From contig NZ_FMKA01000032.1 in the NCBI RefSeq assembly GCF_900096945.1, positions 1 to 42,433 of the forward strand: a stretch of DNA of 42,433 nt, written 5' to 3'. The position numbers and the translations under genes are program-made. The notes below the pieces were generated by a model that searched no databases, was not told the DNA's origin, and saw nothing but the letters and a program-made list of their open reading frames with translations. Numbering within the stretch: position 1 is the stretch's first letter; the number at the start of each line of letters is the position of its first letter. Source of the DNA: Anaerobium acetethylicum. Lineage in GTDB: Bacteria; Bacillota; Clostridia; Lachnospirales; Lachnospiraceae. Of this stretch, positions 16,592-26,200 are shown piece after piece.

Positions 16592-17488
16592 ATGGAAAAG
16601 AGGAAAATAATCGTAGGGAGCCGCGACAGCGTGCTGGCTGTGGCGCAGACCAAACTTGTCATGGAAGCCATAAGAAGGGCGAATCCGGGCATTGAGCTGG
16701 AGCTGGTGACCAGGAAAACGACGGGGGATATGATTCTTGACAAGACCCTTGACAAGATCGGCGGGAAAGGCCTTTTTGTAAAGGAACTTGACCAGGGCCT
16801 CCTGGCAGGGGAAATCGACATCGCCGTGCACAGCCTGAAGGATATGCCCATGGAGGAAAATCCCGAACTGCCCATAGCCGCGTTCTTTATGCGGGGAGAC
16901 CCAAGGGATGTGCTGGTGATGCCGGCGGGACAGAAGGATCCAGGAACCCTGGACGGGATGGATGCAATCGGCACTTCAAGTGCAAGGCGCCAGCTGCAGA
17001 TCCGGGACATGTACCCGGAAGCAGGCCTGAAAAGCATCAGGGGGAATATCATAACCCGCCTCGACAAGCTGGACAGGGGGGAATATTCGGCCCTTGTGCT
17101 GGCGGCCTCTGGGCTGATGCGGGCAGGACTGGAGGACAGGATCAGCAGGTATTTTTCTCCGGAGGAGATGGTGCCTGCTGCCGGGCAGGGCATCCTTGCG
17201 GTGCAGGCAAGGCGGGACCTTGACGTAAGCTTCCTGGAAGCGGTCAATGACAGGAATACGGCCTTTGCGGCTGAGGCGGAGAGAAGCTTTGTGGCGGCCC
17301 TGGACGGAGGATGTTCGTCGCCGATTGCCGCCTATGCAACGGTCGACGGAGAAAAGCTGAAGCTCACAGGGCTTTATTTTAACGAGGATACGAAGGAGCA
17401 TTTGGTGGATTCCATCACAGGAGACAGGACAGAGGCGAAACAGCTGGGGCAGGTCCTGGCAGTAAGGATGAAGGGAGGACTTTCATGA
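16592..17488 (+). CDS. hemC: Hydroxymethylbilane synthase (porphobilinogen deaminase)
   Basis: A 298-residue enzyme assembling four porphobilinogens into hydroxymethylbilane. The dipyrromethane cofactor cysteine is C241 in DGGCSSPIAAY, and the catalytic aspartate is D84 in HSLKDMP. The N-terminal VGSRDSVLAVAQT and the GNIITRLDKL segment also fit. The start ATG 16592 has AGGAGG five bases upstream. The stop codon overlaps the next start (ATGA at 17485-17488), implying coupled translation with cobA-hemD. Confidence 0.96.
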   Translation: MEKRKIIVGSRDSVLAVAQTKLVMEAIRRANPGIELELVTRKTTGDMILDKTLDKIGGKGLFVKELDQGLLAGEIDIAVHSLKDMPMEENPELPIAAFFMRGDPRDVLVMPAGQKDPGTLDGMDAIGTSSARRQLQIRDMYPEAGLKSIRGNIITRLDKLDRGEYSALVLAASGLMRAGLEDRISRYFSPEEMVPAAGQGILAVQARRDLDVSFLEAVNDRNTAFAAEAERSFVAALDGGCSSPIAAYATVDGEKLKLTGLYFNEDTKEHLVDSITGDRTEAKQLGQVLAVRMKGGLS

Positions 17489-18987
17489 TGAACACTGGGA
17501 AAGTCTGGCTTGTCGGGGCAGGGCCCTATGACGAAGGGCTGATGACGTTAAAGGGAGCCGATGTTCTGAAAAAGGCGGATGTGGTGGTATATGACAGCCT
17601 TGTGGGAACGGGAATCCTGCAGATGATGCCCGAACATGCGAAAAAGATAGATGTTGGAAAAAAGGCCGGGAACCATAAGGTGGTCCAGGAGGAAATCAAC
17701 AGGATCCTCCTGGAGGAGGCAAAAAAGGGAGGCCGGATCGTGCGTCTGAAGGGCGGCGACCCTTTCCTCTTCGGGCGCGGAGGGGAAGAGTTGGAGCTCC
17801 TGCAGGAAAATGGAATTCCCTTCGAGGTGGTGCCGGGCGTCACTTCGGCCATAGCCGTAGCCGCTTATGCCGGGATTCCGGTAACCCACCGGGATTTCAC
17901 CTCTTCGCTTCATATTATTACCGCTCATAAAAAAAAGGGCAGCAGCGAGCCCGTAGATTTCAGAAGCCTTGCCGCCCTGGGGGATGCCACCCTGGTCTTC
18001 CTCATGGGAATCGGCGAGCTTGAGAATATCTGCAGCGGGCTGATGGAAGCCGGCATGCCCCCGGAAACCCCCGCGGCCGTACTTGAAAAAGGAACGTCCC
18101 CGAGGCAGCGGAGGGTGGTGGCAGACCTGCTTACCCTTCCTGAAAAAGCCAGGCTTGCGGCAGCAGGAACCCCTGGAATCATCATAGTCGGAAAGGTATG
18201 CAGCCTGGCGGAGAAGTTCCACTGGGCCGAGGACCGGATTCTGGGAGGCGCAAGAGTCATCATCACCAGGCCAAAGGCGAAGAATTCGGAGCTGGCGGAG
18301 CGCCTCTGTGAACTGGGAGCGGAAGTGATCAAGCTGCCGGCCATACAGACCGCTCCCGTGGATTTTGGAGATGCATGGGAAATGGCAGAGAAGAGAATCG
18401 GAGACTACGACTGGATCGTGTTCACCAGCGACGCAGCCGTTGACAGCTTTTTCAGCCATCTGTCCAGAATCAGGCAGGACATCAGAACCCTGGGTGGAAT
18501 CCGCTTCGCGGCCATCGGAAACGCAACCAGAAAAGCAGTGGAGAGCCATGGAGTACTGGTGGAATACATGCCCGAAAGCTACAATGGAAAGGCACTGGGC
18601 GAGGGGCTATCGGGACTTGTCCAAAAGGGCAGGAGAGTCCTTGCCTTTGCCCCGAAGGGAACCAGAAGCGATGCAGTCAGCGTGCTTGAGGAAAAGGGAA
18701 TCCCCTGCGATATCATCGAAGCCTACGAAACCCTTTATGTGAAAGGTGAAGGCATAGAGCCGGAACCGGATGACCTGGTGGTATTTACCAGCGCTTCTAC
18801 GGTAAGGGGATTTGCAATGGCCATGGAAGGCCGGGATATTGCCGGGATGAAAGCCGTATGCATCGGAGAGCAGACCGGAAGGGAAGCAGAAGCACACGGG
18901 ATGGAGATCGCTGTTTCAAAGGAGGCCACCATAGACAGCCTGGTGGACAAGGTTATTGAAGTCAATTTGCAGGGTTTTCGGGAATGA
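17485..18987 (+). CDS. Fused uroporphyrinogen-III C-methyltransferase / uroporphyrinogen-III synthase (CobA-HemD)
   Basis: A 500-residue bifunctional protein. Residues 1-245 form the SAM-dependent methyltransferase CobA/SUMT, with VWLVGAGPYDEGLMTLKG near the start (most relatives have GPGDP), VVVYDSLV, RLKGGDPFLFGRGGEE and PVTHRDFTSS. Residues 252-500 form HemD, starting ARVIITRPKAKNSELAERL and including DWIVFTSDAAV and VVFTSASTVRGF. HemD cyclises hydroxymethylbilane to uroporphyrinogen III and CobA methylates it to precorrin-2, so the product passes to the dehydrogenase upstream. The fusion is common in Clostridia. GGGAGG lies six bases before ATG 17485. A long palindromic repeat begins five bases after the stop. 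Confidence 0.95.
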   Translation: MMNTGKVWLVGAGPYDEGLMTLKGADVLKKADVVVYDSLVGTGILQMMPEHAKKIDVGKKAGNHKVVQEEINRILLEEAKKGGRIVRLKGGDPFLFGRGGEELELLQENGIPFEVVPGVTSAIAVAAYAGIPVTHRDFTSSLHIITAHKKKGSSEPVDFRSLAALGDATLVFLMGIGELENICSGLMEAGMPPETPAAVLEKGTSPRQRRVVADLLTLPEKARLAAAGTPGIIIVGKVCSLAEKFHWAEDRILGGARVIITRPKAKNSELAERLCELGAEVIKLPAIQTAPVDFGDAWEMAEKRIGDYDWIVFTSDAAVDSFFSHLSRIRQDIRTLGGIRFAAIGNATRKAVESHGVLVEYMPESYNGKALGEGLSGLVQKGRRVLAFAPKGTRSDAVSVLEEKGIPCDIIEAYETLYVKGEGIEPEPDDLVVFTSASTVRGFAMAMEGRDIAGMKAVCIGEQTGREAEAHGMEIAVSKEATIDSLVDKVIEVNLQGFRE

Positions 18988-18991
18988 GGAC

Positions 18992-19160
18992 GTCATACAA
19001 AACATGTTCATTCGCAACGCGCTCTCGCTTAGATGAAGACGTAGTGGTACGTAAGGCCGCACAATACGCGGCCTAAGTACCAACGTCTTCATAAAGCTGC
19101 TCATTGAATCATGTTTTGTATGACTGTGCTGCAGCTGGCGAAGGTGCAAATTGACGAAGC
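18992..19160 (+). repeat. Large palindromic repeat, copy A
   Basis: The outer 15-base arms (18992-19006 and 19110-19124) are perfectly complementary. A second long stem lies within 19036-19090 (AAGACGT..GGTAC..AGGCCGC pairing with GCGGCCT..GTACC..ACGTCTT). A 36-base tail (19125-19160) follows. Copy B at 19183 has the same layout, but its outer arms differ in ways that keep pairing. The tail and right arm also occur alone at 9507-9557. Confidence 0.85.
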
Positions 19161-19182
19161 GAGCGTTACAGGAGGACGTGAC

Positions 19183-19511
19183 GTGATGCAATACATGTTC
19201 ATTCGCAGCGCGCTCTCGCTTAGATTAAGACGTAGTGGTACGTAAGGCCGCAAAGTACGCGGCCTAAGTACCAACGTCTTCATATCATAGGAGAGTCCTA
19301 TGATATGAAAACCCTTCGGGGGATGTGCAGTCGGGCTTGTGGTATTTGATTGACTATCGTCAATCAGCCCTCCGCACTGCAAAGTGTTTTCGCCTTCAAG
19401 TTTTTGGTTAGTGGAGTTCAAGCGGCGAAATCACTTTGTTTTAAAGCTGCTCATTGAATCATGTTTTGCATCACTGCGTGATAGCTGGCGAAGGTGCAAA
19501 TTGATGAAGCT
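19183..19511 (+). repeat. Large palindromic repeat, copy B (interrupted)
   Basis: The outer arms 19183-19197 and 19460-19474 pair at 14 of 15 positions. The inner stem (19226-19280) and the tail (19475-19511) match copy A. Between the inner stem and the right arm it carries about 160 extra bases (19284-19442) absent from copy A. Confidence 0.85.
19284..19442 (+). repeat. Hairpin-rich insertion inside palindromic copy B
   Basis: Copy A reads straight from CTTCATA into AAGCTGCTC; copy B has about 160 bases between these words. The inserted piece contains its own dyads: TATCATAGGA with TCCTATGATA (19283-19305), a GGGCT/AGCCC stem around ATTGACTATCGTCAAT, GTGCAG with CTGC, and CGCCTTCAA with TTCAAGCGGCG. 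It encodes no plausible protein. It may be a nested element or an arm that copy A lost. Confidence 0.65.
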
Positions 19512-19530
19512 GAACCTTGTGAGAGAGATT

Positions 19531-19600
19531 TTGACAGACGAGGTCGTATCTCGATAAAGTCTCGATCTCGCTACTTTATGGTGTTTGTTATAACAAATAC
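19531..19600 (+). promoter_or_regulatory. Possible hemB promoter and two dyads
   Basis: TTGACA at 19531-19536 and GATAAA at 19553-19558 are 16 bases apart. The latter lies in a hairpin (ATAAAGT 19554-19560 with ACTTTAT 19573-19579). A 20-base dyad, GTGTTTGTTA with TAACAAATAC, occupies 19581-19600. The rest, to 19716, has no evident gene. This would allow hemB-hemL to be transcribed separately from the genes before the repeats. Confidence 0.4.
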
Positions 19601-19716
19601 AAAGAAACCAATAAATTATATGGTGTCAATAAGCAGTTTTCGTTCATAGTGTAGCGATGGGCGTATGGGAGATTTGACAGGCGGATCAAAATAGAGAGGA
19701 AAGAGGGACTTGGAAT

Positions 19717-20700
19717 ATGGATATGCTGAACAGACCGAGGCGATTGAGAGGCAGTGCCACAATCAGAAATATGGCGAGGGAGACCAGGATGGACAAATCA
19801 TCCCTGATCTACCCTGTTTTTGTTAGGGAAGGAGTTGGAATCAGGGAGGAGATCATGTCGATGGAGGGGCAGTTCCGGTATAGCGTGGATATGCTTCCCT
19901 ATGCCCTTGAGGAGATTGCCCGGTCGGGCGTCGGCAGCGTCATGCTTTTTGGGATTCCGGATGAAAAGGACGAGTGTGGAAGCGGCGCATTCCTGGAGGA
20001 CGGAATCATCCAGAAGGCACTGCGCAGGGCAAAGCAGGAATGCCCGGAGCTCTGCTATATCACCGACGTGTGCATGTGCGAATACACGTCCCACGGACAC
20101 TGCGGGATCCTGGACGGGGAAAAGGTGGACAACGACAAGACCCTTCCCTACCTGGCGAAAATTGCCCTGTCCCACGCCCAGGCCGGTGCCGACATGGTGG
20201 CGCCTTCTGACATGATGGATGGAAGGGTGCGTGCCATCCGGGAAACCCTGGATACAAACGGCTACATGGACCTGCCGGTCATGGCCTACTCGGCGAAATA
20301 CGCCTCTTCCTTTTACGGACCATTTAGGGAGGCGGCAGGTTCGGCGCCTTCCTTCGGAGACAGGAAGAGCTATCAGATGGATTATCACAACAGGAAGGAA
20401 GCCATGAAGGAGATCCTTGCGGATGTCAGCGAAGGTGCCGATATCGTCATGGTGAAGCCGGCTCTTGCTTATCTCGACATTGTCAGGGAAGCGGCGGACA
20501 TGGTCAACATCCCCGTAGCGGCCTACAGCGTCAGCGGCGAATATGCCATGATCAAGGCTGCCGCAAAGATGGGCTATATCGGGGAAGAAGCCATGATATG
20601 CGAAACGGCCGCCTGCATCTACAGGGCGGGAGCAAATATCCTGCTGACCTACTATGCAAAGGAACTTGCAAAATTCATGGATGAAGGGAGAATCGGATGA
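19717..20700 (+). CDS. hemB: Porphobilinogen synthase (5-aminolevulinate dehydratase)
   Basis: A 327-residue enzyme condensing two 5-aminolevulinates to porphobilinogen. The active-site lysines are K194 (YSAKYASSFYGPF) and K247 (VMVKPALAYLDI). A cysteine metal site is visible as C119, C121 and C129 in VCMCEYTSHGHCG, indicating a zinc-type enzyme. The length is typical. The start is ATG 19717, with GAGGG about nine bases upstream; ATG 19723 is an alternative. The stop overlaps the hemL start (ATGA), so the two are translationally coupled. Separated from the upstream tetrapyrrole genes by the palindromic repeats. Confidence 0.96.
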   Translation: MDMLNRPRRLRGSATIRNMARETRMDKSSLIYPVFVREGVGIREEIMSMEGQFRYSVDMLPYALEEIARSGVGSVMLFGIPDEKDECGSGAFLEDGIIQKALRRAKQECPELCYITDVCMCEYTSHGHCGILDGEKVDNDKTLPYLAKIALSHAQAGADMVAPSDMMDGRVRAIRETLDTNGYMDLPVMAYSAKYASSFYGPFREAAGSAPSFGDRKSYQMDYHNRKEAMKEILADVSEGADIVMVKPALAYLDIVREAADMVNIPVAAYSVSGEYAMIKAAAKMGYIGEEAMICETAACIYRAGANILLTYYAKELAKFMDEGRIG

Positions 20701-21992
20701 TGTCAAGATCGGAGCAGCTTTTTGAAAGAGCGGTAACCTGCATACCGGGCGGCGTCAACAGCCCGGTACGTGCATTCAGATCCGTAGGCCTGAATCCAAA
20801 GTTCATCAGCAGGGCCGACGGGGCATATATATATGATGTCGACGGAAACCGTTATACGGACTACGTTGGCTCCTGGGGGCCCATGATTCTCGGACACAAC
20901 AATCAGGAGGTCCGGGAAGCCGTTATCAGGGCGGCGGAAAACGGCCTGAGTTTCGGGGCCGCAACGGAAGCTGAGGTGGAGATGGCGGAGCTGATCTGCA
21001 GCCTGGTGCCTTCCATAGAGATGGTCCGCATGGTCAATTCCGGAACAGAGGCAGTCATGAGCGCGATCCGTGCGGCACGAGGATATACGGGAAGGGATAA
21101 GATCATCAAATTTGAAGGCTGCTACCATGGCCACAGCGATGCCCTTCTTGTGAAGGCCGGATCGGGAGTCATGACAGCAGGCGTTCCGGACAGCGCGGGA
21201 GTGACGGCCGGCTGCACGAAAGACACCCTCAGCGCGGTCTTCAATGATCTTGAAAGCGTGGAAAATCTGTTCAGGGAAAATGACGGAAAAATCGCAGCCC
21301 TGATCATCGAGCCGGTCGCTGCAAACATGGGCGTCATTGAGCCGGAGGAAGGATTTTTACAGAAACTCAGGGAACTCTGTACCGACAACGGCACGGTCCT
21401 GATTTTCGACGAAGTCATCACGGGATTCAGGCTGCAGACAGACGGAGCCCAGGGCTATTACGGAATCAGGCCGGACCTGACCACCTTCGGAAAGATCATC
21501 GGCGGCGGAATGCCGGTGGGCGCCTATGGAGGAAAAAGGGAAATCATGGAATGCGTATCCCCTGTGGGGAATGTCTACCAGGCAGGAACCCTGAGCGGAA
21601 ACCCCATGGCAATGGCAGCCGGCCTCGCGGAACTGAGGATTCTGAGGGACAACCCGTCCATTTACGGGCACATCAACAGCCTCGGCGACTTGTTGCGCAG
21701 ATCACTCAGGGATCTCTTTGAAAAGTATGGAAAGAATTACCAGGTGACGGGGACCGGATCCCTGTGCTGCGTATTTTTTACCGGAACCCGGGTGACCGGA
21801 TACGGAACTGCAAAAACCTCCGACACGGAGGAATTCAGCAGATATTTCAGGTACATGATAGAACACGGAATCTATCTTGCGCCGTCCCAGTTCGAGGCAG
21901 TGTTCCTTTCGAATGCGCACACGAAAGAGGATATCGCAGAGATGCTGAATGTGGTGGAAGGGTATCTGAAGGAGGCCGCAACCAGGCCGTAA
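20697..21992 (+). CDS. hemL: Glutamate-1-semialdehyde 2,1-aminomutase
   Basis: A 431-residue PLP enzyme converting glutamate-1-semialdehyde to 5-aminolevulinate, completing the two-step C5 route with HemA. The N-terminal PGGVNSPVRAF, the VNSGTEAVMSAIRAARG segment, the PLP lysine K266 in TTFGKIIGGGMPVGAYGG and the GTLSGNPMAMAAGL segment are all diagnostic. Start ATG 20697 overlaps the hemB stop; a second ATG follows at 20700. The last codons (EAATRP) are the first unit of an 11-base tandem repeat that continues past the stop, so the C-terminus may have been reshaped by repeat expansion. Confidence 0.96.
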   Translation: MMSRSEQLFERAVTCIPGGVNSPVRAFRSVGLNPKFISRADGAYIYDVDGNRYTDYVGSWGPMILGHNNQEVREAVIRAAENGLSFGAATEAEVEMAELICSLVPSIEMVRMVNSGTEAVMSAIRAARGYTGRDKIIKFEGCYHGHSDALLVKAGSGVMTAGVPDSAGVTAGCTKDTLSAVFNDLESVENLFRENDGKIAALIIEPVAANMGVIEPEEGFLQKLRELCTDNGTVLIFDEVITGFRLQTDGAQGYYGIRPDLTTFGKIIGGGMPVGAYGGKREIMECVSPVGNVYQAGTLSGNPMAMAAGLAELRILRDNPSIYGHINSLGDLLRRSLRDLFEKYGKNYQVTGTGSLCCVFFTGTRVTGYGTAKTSDTEEFSRYFRYMIEHGIYLAPSQFEAVFLSNAHTKEDIAEMLNVVEGYLKEAATRP

Positions 21993-22043
21993 CCAGGCTG
22001 TAACCAGGCTATAACCGGGCTGTAACCAGGCTGTAACCGGTCC
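21978..22043 (+). repeat. 11-bp tandem repeat, six units
   Basis: Six units of the form GTAACCAGGCT start at 21978, 21989, 22000, 22011, 22022 and 22033, with one to four substitutions each; the period is about one helical turn. The first unit encodes the end of HemL. GCAGGC-rich low-complexity sequence continues to about 22090. Confidence 0.85.
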
Positions 22044-22123
22044 GGCAGCCGTAAGCAGGCAGCAGGCAGGTAATACAGGCGGCAGCGGATTCCCGCAATA
22101 TAGGACTAATTAAGGAGAAAGTT

Positions 22124-22960
22124 ATGTTAACAATAGGTTGTCACTTATCATCATCAAAAGGATACACAGCAATGGGAAGGCAGGCCCTGGAAATCGGAGC
22201 CAACACCTTTCAGTTTTTTACACGAAATCCAAGAGGCGGCAGGGCAAAGGACATTGACGAAAAGGATGTAACGCAGTTTCTTGAGCTGGCAGGAACGAAT
22301 GGAATCGACGTCATACTTGCCCATGCGCCCTATACACTGAACGCATGCTCCGCTGACGAAAAGATCAGGGAATTTGCAGTTCAGACAATGGAGGACGACC
22401 TGAAGCGCATGGAGTTCACACCGGGGAATTTTTATAATTTCCATCCGGGAAGCCATGTGGGACAAGGCGTTGAAACCGGCATCGACTATATTTCGGGGAT
22501 GCTGAACCAGCTGCTGAAGCCGGAGCAGACGACGGTCGTTCTGCTTGAAACCATGGCGGGAAAAGGCAGTGAAGTCGGCAGCAGGTTTCAGGAATTGAAG
22601 GCAATCCTTGATCAGGTCGAAAGACAGGAGAAAATGGGAGTCTGCCTGGATACCTGCCATGTCTATGATGCCGGGTATGACATCGTGAATGACCTGGACG
22701 GAGTGCTGGAAGAATTCGACCGGGTCATAGGGCTTGACAAGCTGAAGGCCATCCACATGAACGATTCCAAAAATCCTTTCAGCAGCCACAAAGACAGGCA
22801 TGAAAAGATAGGAGAAGGCTCCATTGGAATTGAGGCGATGGCGAGAATTATCAACCATCCCAAGCTGAGCGGGCTGCCGTTTTTTCTGGAAACGCCTAAT
22901 GAAATCGATGGATATGCCCGGGAAATAAAGGTGTTGAAAGAGCTGTACCAGGAAGCCTGA
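22124..22960 (+). CDS. nfo: Endonuclease IV (AP endonuclease)
   Basis: A 278-residue TIM-barrel AP endonuclease that cuts DNA 5' to abasic sites in base excision repair. Family motifs include [20 protein letters not shown] at the start, [25 protein letters not shown]-like [39 protein letters not shown] and the C-terminal [20 protein letters not shown] with its metal-binding histidines. The length is typical. ATG 22124 follows AAGGAG at 22111-22116. It acts in the same repair pathway as the glycosylase at 9047, though the genes are far apart. Confidence 0.95.
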   Translation: MLTIGCHLSSSKGYTAMGRQALEIGANTFQFFTRNPRGGRAKDIDEKDVTQFLELAGTNGIDVILAHAPYTLNACSADEKIREFAVQTMEDDLKRMEFTPGNFYNFHPGSHVGQGVETGIDYISGMLNQLLKPEQTTVVLLETMAGKGSEVGSRFQELKAILDQVERQEKMGVCLDTCHVYDAGYDIVNDLDGVLEEFDRVIGLDKLKAIHMNDSKNPFSSHKDRHEKIGEGSIGIEAMARIINHPKLSGLPFFLETPNEIDGYAREIKVLKELYQEA

Positions 22961-23036
22961 TTATCCGGAAATCTGCGTTGTACGCGAAAAAGTACAGTCT
23001 GAAAGCCTGCCGGGAGCAACCGGCATTTCCGGATAA
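22961..23036 (+). repeat. Long-arm inverted repeat after nfo
   Basis: TTATCCGGAAAT at 22961-22972 pairs perfectly with ATTTCCGGATAA at 23025-23036; an inner GCCGG/CCGGC hairpin lies at 23009-23024. It starts directly after the nfo stop. There is no T run, so it may be a weak terminator or a structured RNA end. A further CCGTG/CACGG hairpin lies at about 23055-23075. Confidence 0.6.
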
Positions 23037-23126
23037 AACCCTCTAACCCCCGTGTTTATGGGCTTTCACGGAAACAGGGACGGAATTTGACGGCCAGTGA
23101 AACAACCTTCAAAACGGGCTTAAACC

Positions 23127-23155
23127 TTTACAAACCCTGAATTTAGTGATAGAAT
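23127..23155 (+). promoter_or_regulatory. Promoter of nifJ
   Basis: TTTACA at 23127-23132 and TAGAAT at 23150-23155, 17 bases apart, 53 bases upstream of the nifJ start. Confidence 0.7.
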
Positions 23156-23208
23156 TAACGATGATAAAAAGGAAATTACGACCGTTATAAAATAGGAGGA
23201 AATTTGAA

Positions 23209-26200
23209 ATGTCTAGATCTAAACAATCAATGGACGGCAATACGGCGGCTGCTCATGTAGCGTATGCGTATACTGAAGTTGCCGGTATCTATCCAATCAC
23301 ACCTTCAAGCCCAATGGCCGATTTTGTTGACCAGTGGTCTGCTGAAGGACGTGAAAACATTTTTGGCAACCAGGTTAAGGTTGTTGAAATGCAGTCTGAA
23401 GCAGGTGCTGCAGGAACAGTCCACGGTTCTCTTGCTGCCGGAGCTCTTACTACAACATTTACAGCTTCACAGGGTCTTCTTCTGATGATCCCCAATATGT
23501 ACAAAATCGCTGGTGAACAGCTTCCTTGCGTATTCGACGTATCTGCTCGTACAGTAGCATCCCACTCACTCAATATCTTCGGTGATCACAGTGACGTTTA
23601 TGCTTGTCGTCAGACAGGTTTTGCTATGTTAGCTGAAACAAATCCACAGGAAGTTATGGACTTAAGCCCAGTTGCACATCTTGCTGCACTTGAAGGTAAA
23701 GTTCCATTCATCAACTTCTTCGACGGATTCCGTACATCCCACGAAGTTCAGAAAATTGAAACATGGGATTATGCTGATCTTAAAGAAATGTGCAACATGG
23801 ATGCCGTTAAAGCTTTCCGTGCACATGCATTAAATCCGGAAAAACCAGCAATGCGTGGTTCTCATGAAAATGGTGACGTTTTCTTCCAGCATCGTGAAGC
23901 ATGTAACTCAGTTTACGATGAATTACCAGCTGTTGTTGAAAAATACATGGCAAAAGTAAATGAAAAATTAGGAACAAACTATGATTTATTCAACTACTAC
24001 GGAGCTCCAGATGCAGAACGCGTTATCATCGCTATGGGATCTATCTGTGACGTAGCTGAAGAAGTTATCGATTATTTAACAGCAGCAGGCGAAAAAGTCG
24101 GTCTTGTTAAAGTTCGTTTATACCGTCCATGGTCACCTAAAGCCCTTCTTAAAGTAATTCCTGCAACAGCTAAGAAAATCGCTGTTCTTGACCGTACTAA
24201 AGAACCAGGCGCATTAGGAGAACCTCTTTACCTTGATGTTGCTACAACACTTCGTGAAGCAGGAATGAACGATGTAATCGTTACAAACGGCCGTTACGGA
24301 CTTGGATCAAAAGATACTCCTCCTTCATCAGTATTCGCTGTATTTACAGAATTAAACAACGATGCTCCTAAATCACGTTTCACAGTTGGTATCGTAGATG
24401 ATGTTACGCACTTAAGCTTACCAGAAGTGAAACCAGCTCCTATCACATCTGCTGCAGGTACTGTAGAATGTAAATTCTGGGGTCTTGGCGGTGACGGAAC
24501 TGTTGGTGCTAACAAGAACTCTACTAAGATCATCGGTGATCACACAGATAAATACATCCAGGCATACTTCCAGTATGACTCAAAGAAGACAGGCGGTATC
24601 ACTATTTCCCATCTTCGTTTTGGCGACAAACCAATCAAGAGCCCATACTACATCAACCAGGCTGACTTCGTAGCATGCCACGAGCCTTCATATGTCCTTA
24701 AAGGATTCAAGATGGTTCAGGATGTTAAGCCAGGCGGAATCTTCATGATCAACTGCCAGTGGACAGACGAAGAACTTGATTCAAAATTAAATGCTGCTGC
24801 AAAGAAATACATTGCAGATAACAACATTCAGTTATACACAATCAACGCTATTGATAAAGCAACTGAAATCGGTATGGGTAAACGTACCAACACTATCCTT
24901 CAGTCAGCATTCTTCAAATTAGCAAACGTTATGCCAATCGCAGATGCAATCGACTTCATGAAATATGCTGCTAAGAAATCTTACGGCAAAAAAGGCGATG
25001 CTATCGTTGAAATGAACTACAAAGCAATCGACGCTGGTGTGGACGCTCTTCATAAAGTAGAAGTTCCAGCATCATGGGCAAACCCAGAAGCAGATGCTCC
25101 AGAAGCAGATCTTGCAGGACGTCCTGAAACAGTTAAGATGGTTAAAGAACTTATGAATCCTATCGCATTGATGGATGGTGACAGCCTTCCTGTATCTGCA
25201 TTCGCAGACATTGCTGACGGACAGTTCGAACTCGGTGCTGCTGCATACGAAAAACGTGGTACTGCTGTAAACGTTCCAGAATGGGATGCTACAAAATGTA
25301 TCCAGTGTAACCAGTGTGCATTCGTATGTTCACATGCTACAATTCGTCCATTCATGCTCAGCGAAGATGAAGTGAAGGCAGCTCCTTCAAACATCAAACT
25401 TGCAGACATGAAACCAAAAGCTGGCGAATACAAATTTACAATGAGCGTAACTCCTCTTGACTGTATGGGATGTGGAGAATGTATCACAGTTTGTCCTGCA
25501 GCTGCTATCAAGATGGTTCCTCAGGAATCACAGCTGCATGAACAGCCAGTATTTGACTACTTAGTTGCTAACGTAGGCAAAAAACCTGGAATGCCAGCTG
25601 ATACAACTGTTAAAGGATCACAGTTCAACCAGCCGCTCCTTGAGTTCTCAGGAAGTTGTGCAGGATGTGCGGAAACTTCTTACGCTCGTCTAATCACTCA
25701 GCTTTTCGGCGAACAGATGTATATTTCAAATGCAACAGGATGTTCTTCAATCTGGGGCGGTCCTGCTGCAACTTGTCCATATACAGTAAACAAAGACTCC
25801 AAAAAAGGACCAGCTTGGGCGAACTCCTTATTTGAAGACAATGCAGAACATGGATTTGGTATGTACCTTGGACAGAAGACTCTTCGTGACCAGGCTATTG
25901 CTAAACTTGAAAAAATGGCTGCTTCTGAAGAAGCACCTGCAGAACTTAAAGCTGCTATTGCTAAGTTCATGGAAACAAAAGACATCACAAGAGAAAATGC
26001 CGCAGCTGCAGATGCAGTAGTAGCTGAACTTGAAAAAGGCGAAGCTGCAGGATGTGAAGTTTGTGCAGAAGTTCTTGAAAAGAAACAGTACCTCGCTAAG
26101 AAATCCGTATGGGTATTCGGTGGCGACGGATGGGCATACGATATCGGATTCGGTGGACTTGACCATGTACTTGCTTCAGGAGAAAACGTAAACGTATTTG

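Noticed and set aside
17548-18549. 333-codon open frame on the minus strand
   Set aside because: Antisense to cobA-hemD; composition is His/Arg/Gly-rich, as expected for a shadow frame.
18988-19716. Small protein genes or a CRISPR array in the long gap before hemB
   Set aside because: Frames there are short and fall within palindromes; the repeats are two large inverted elements, not short direct repeats with unique spacers.
19798-20706. 302-codon open frame on the minus strand
   Set aside because: Antisense to hemB, no start signal and no known motif.
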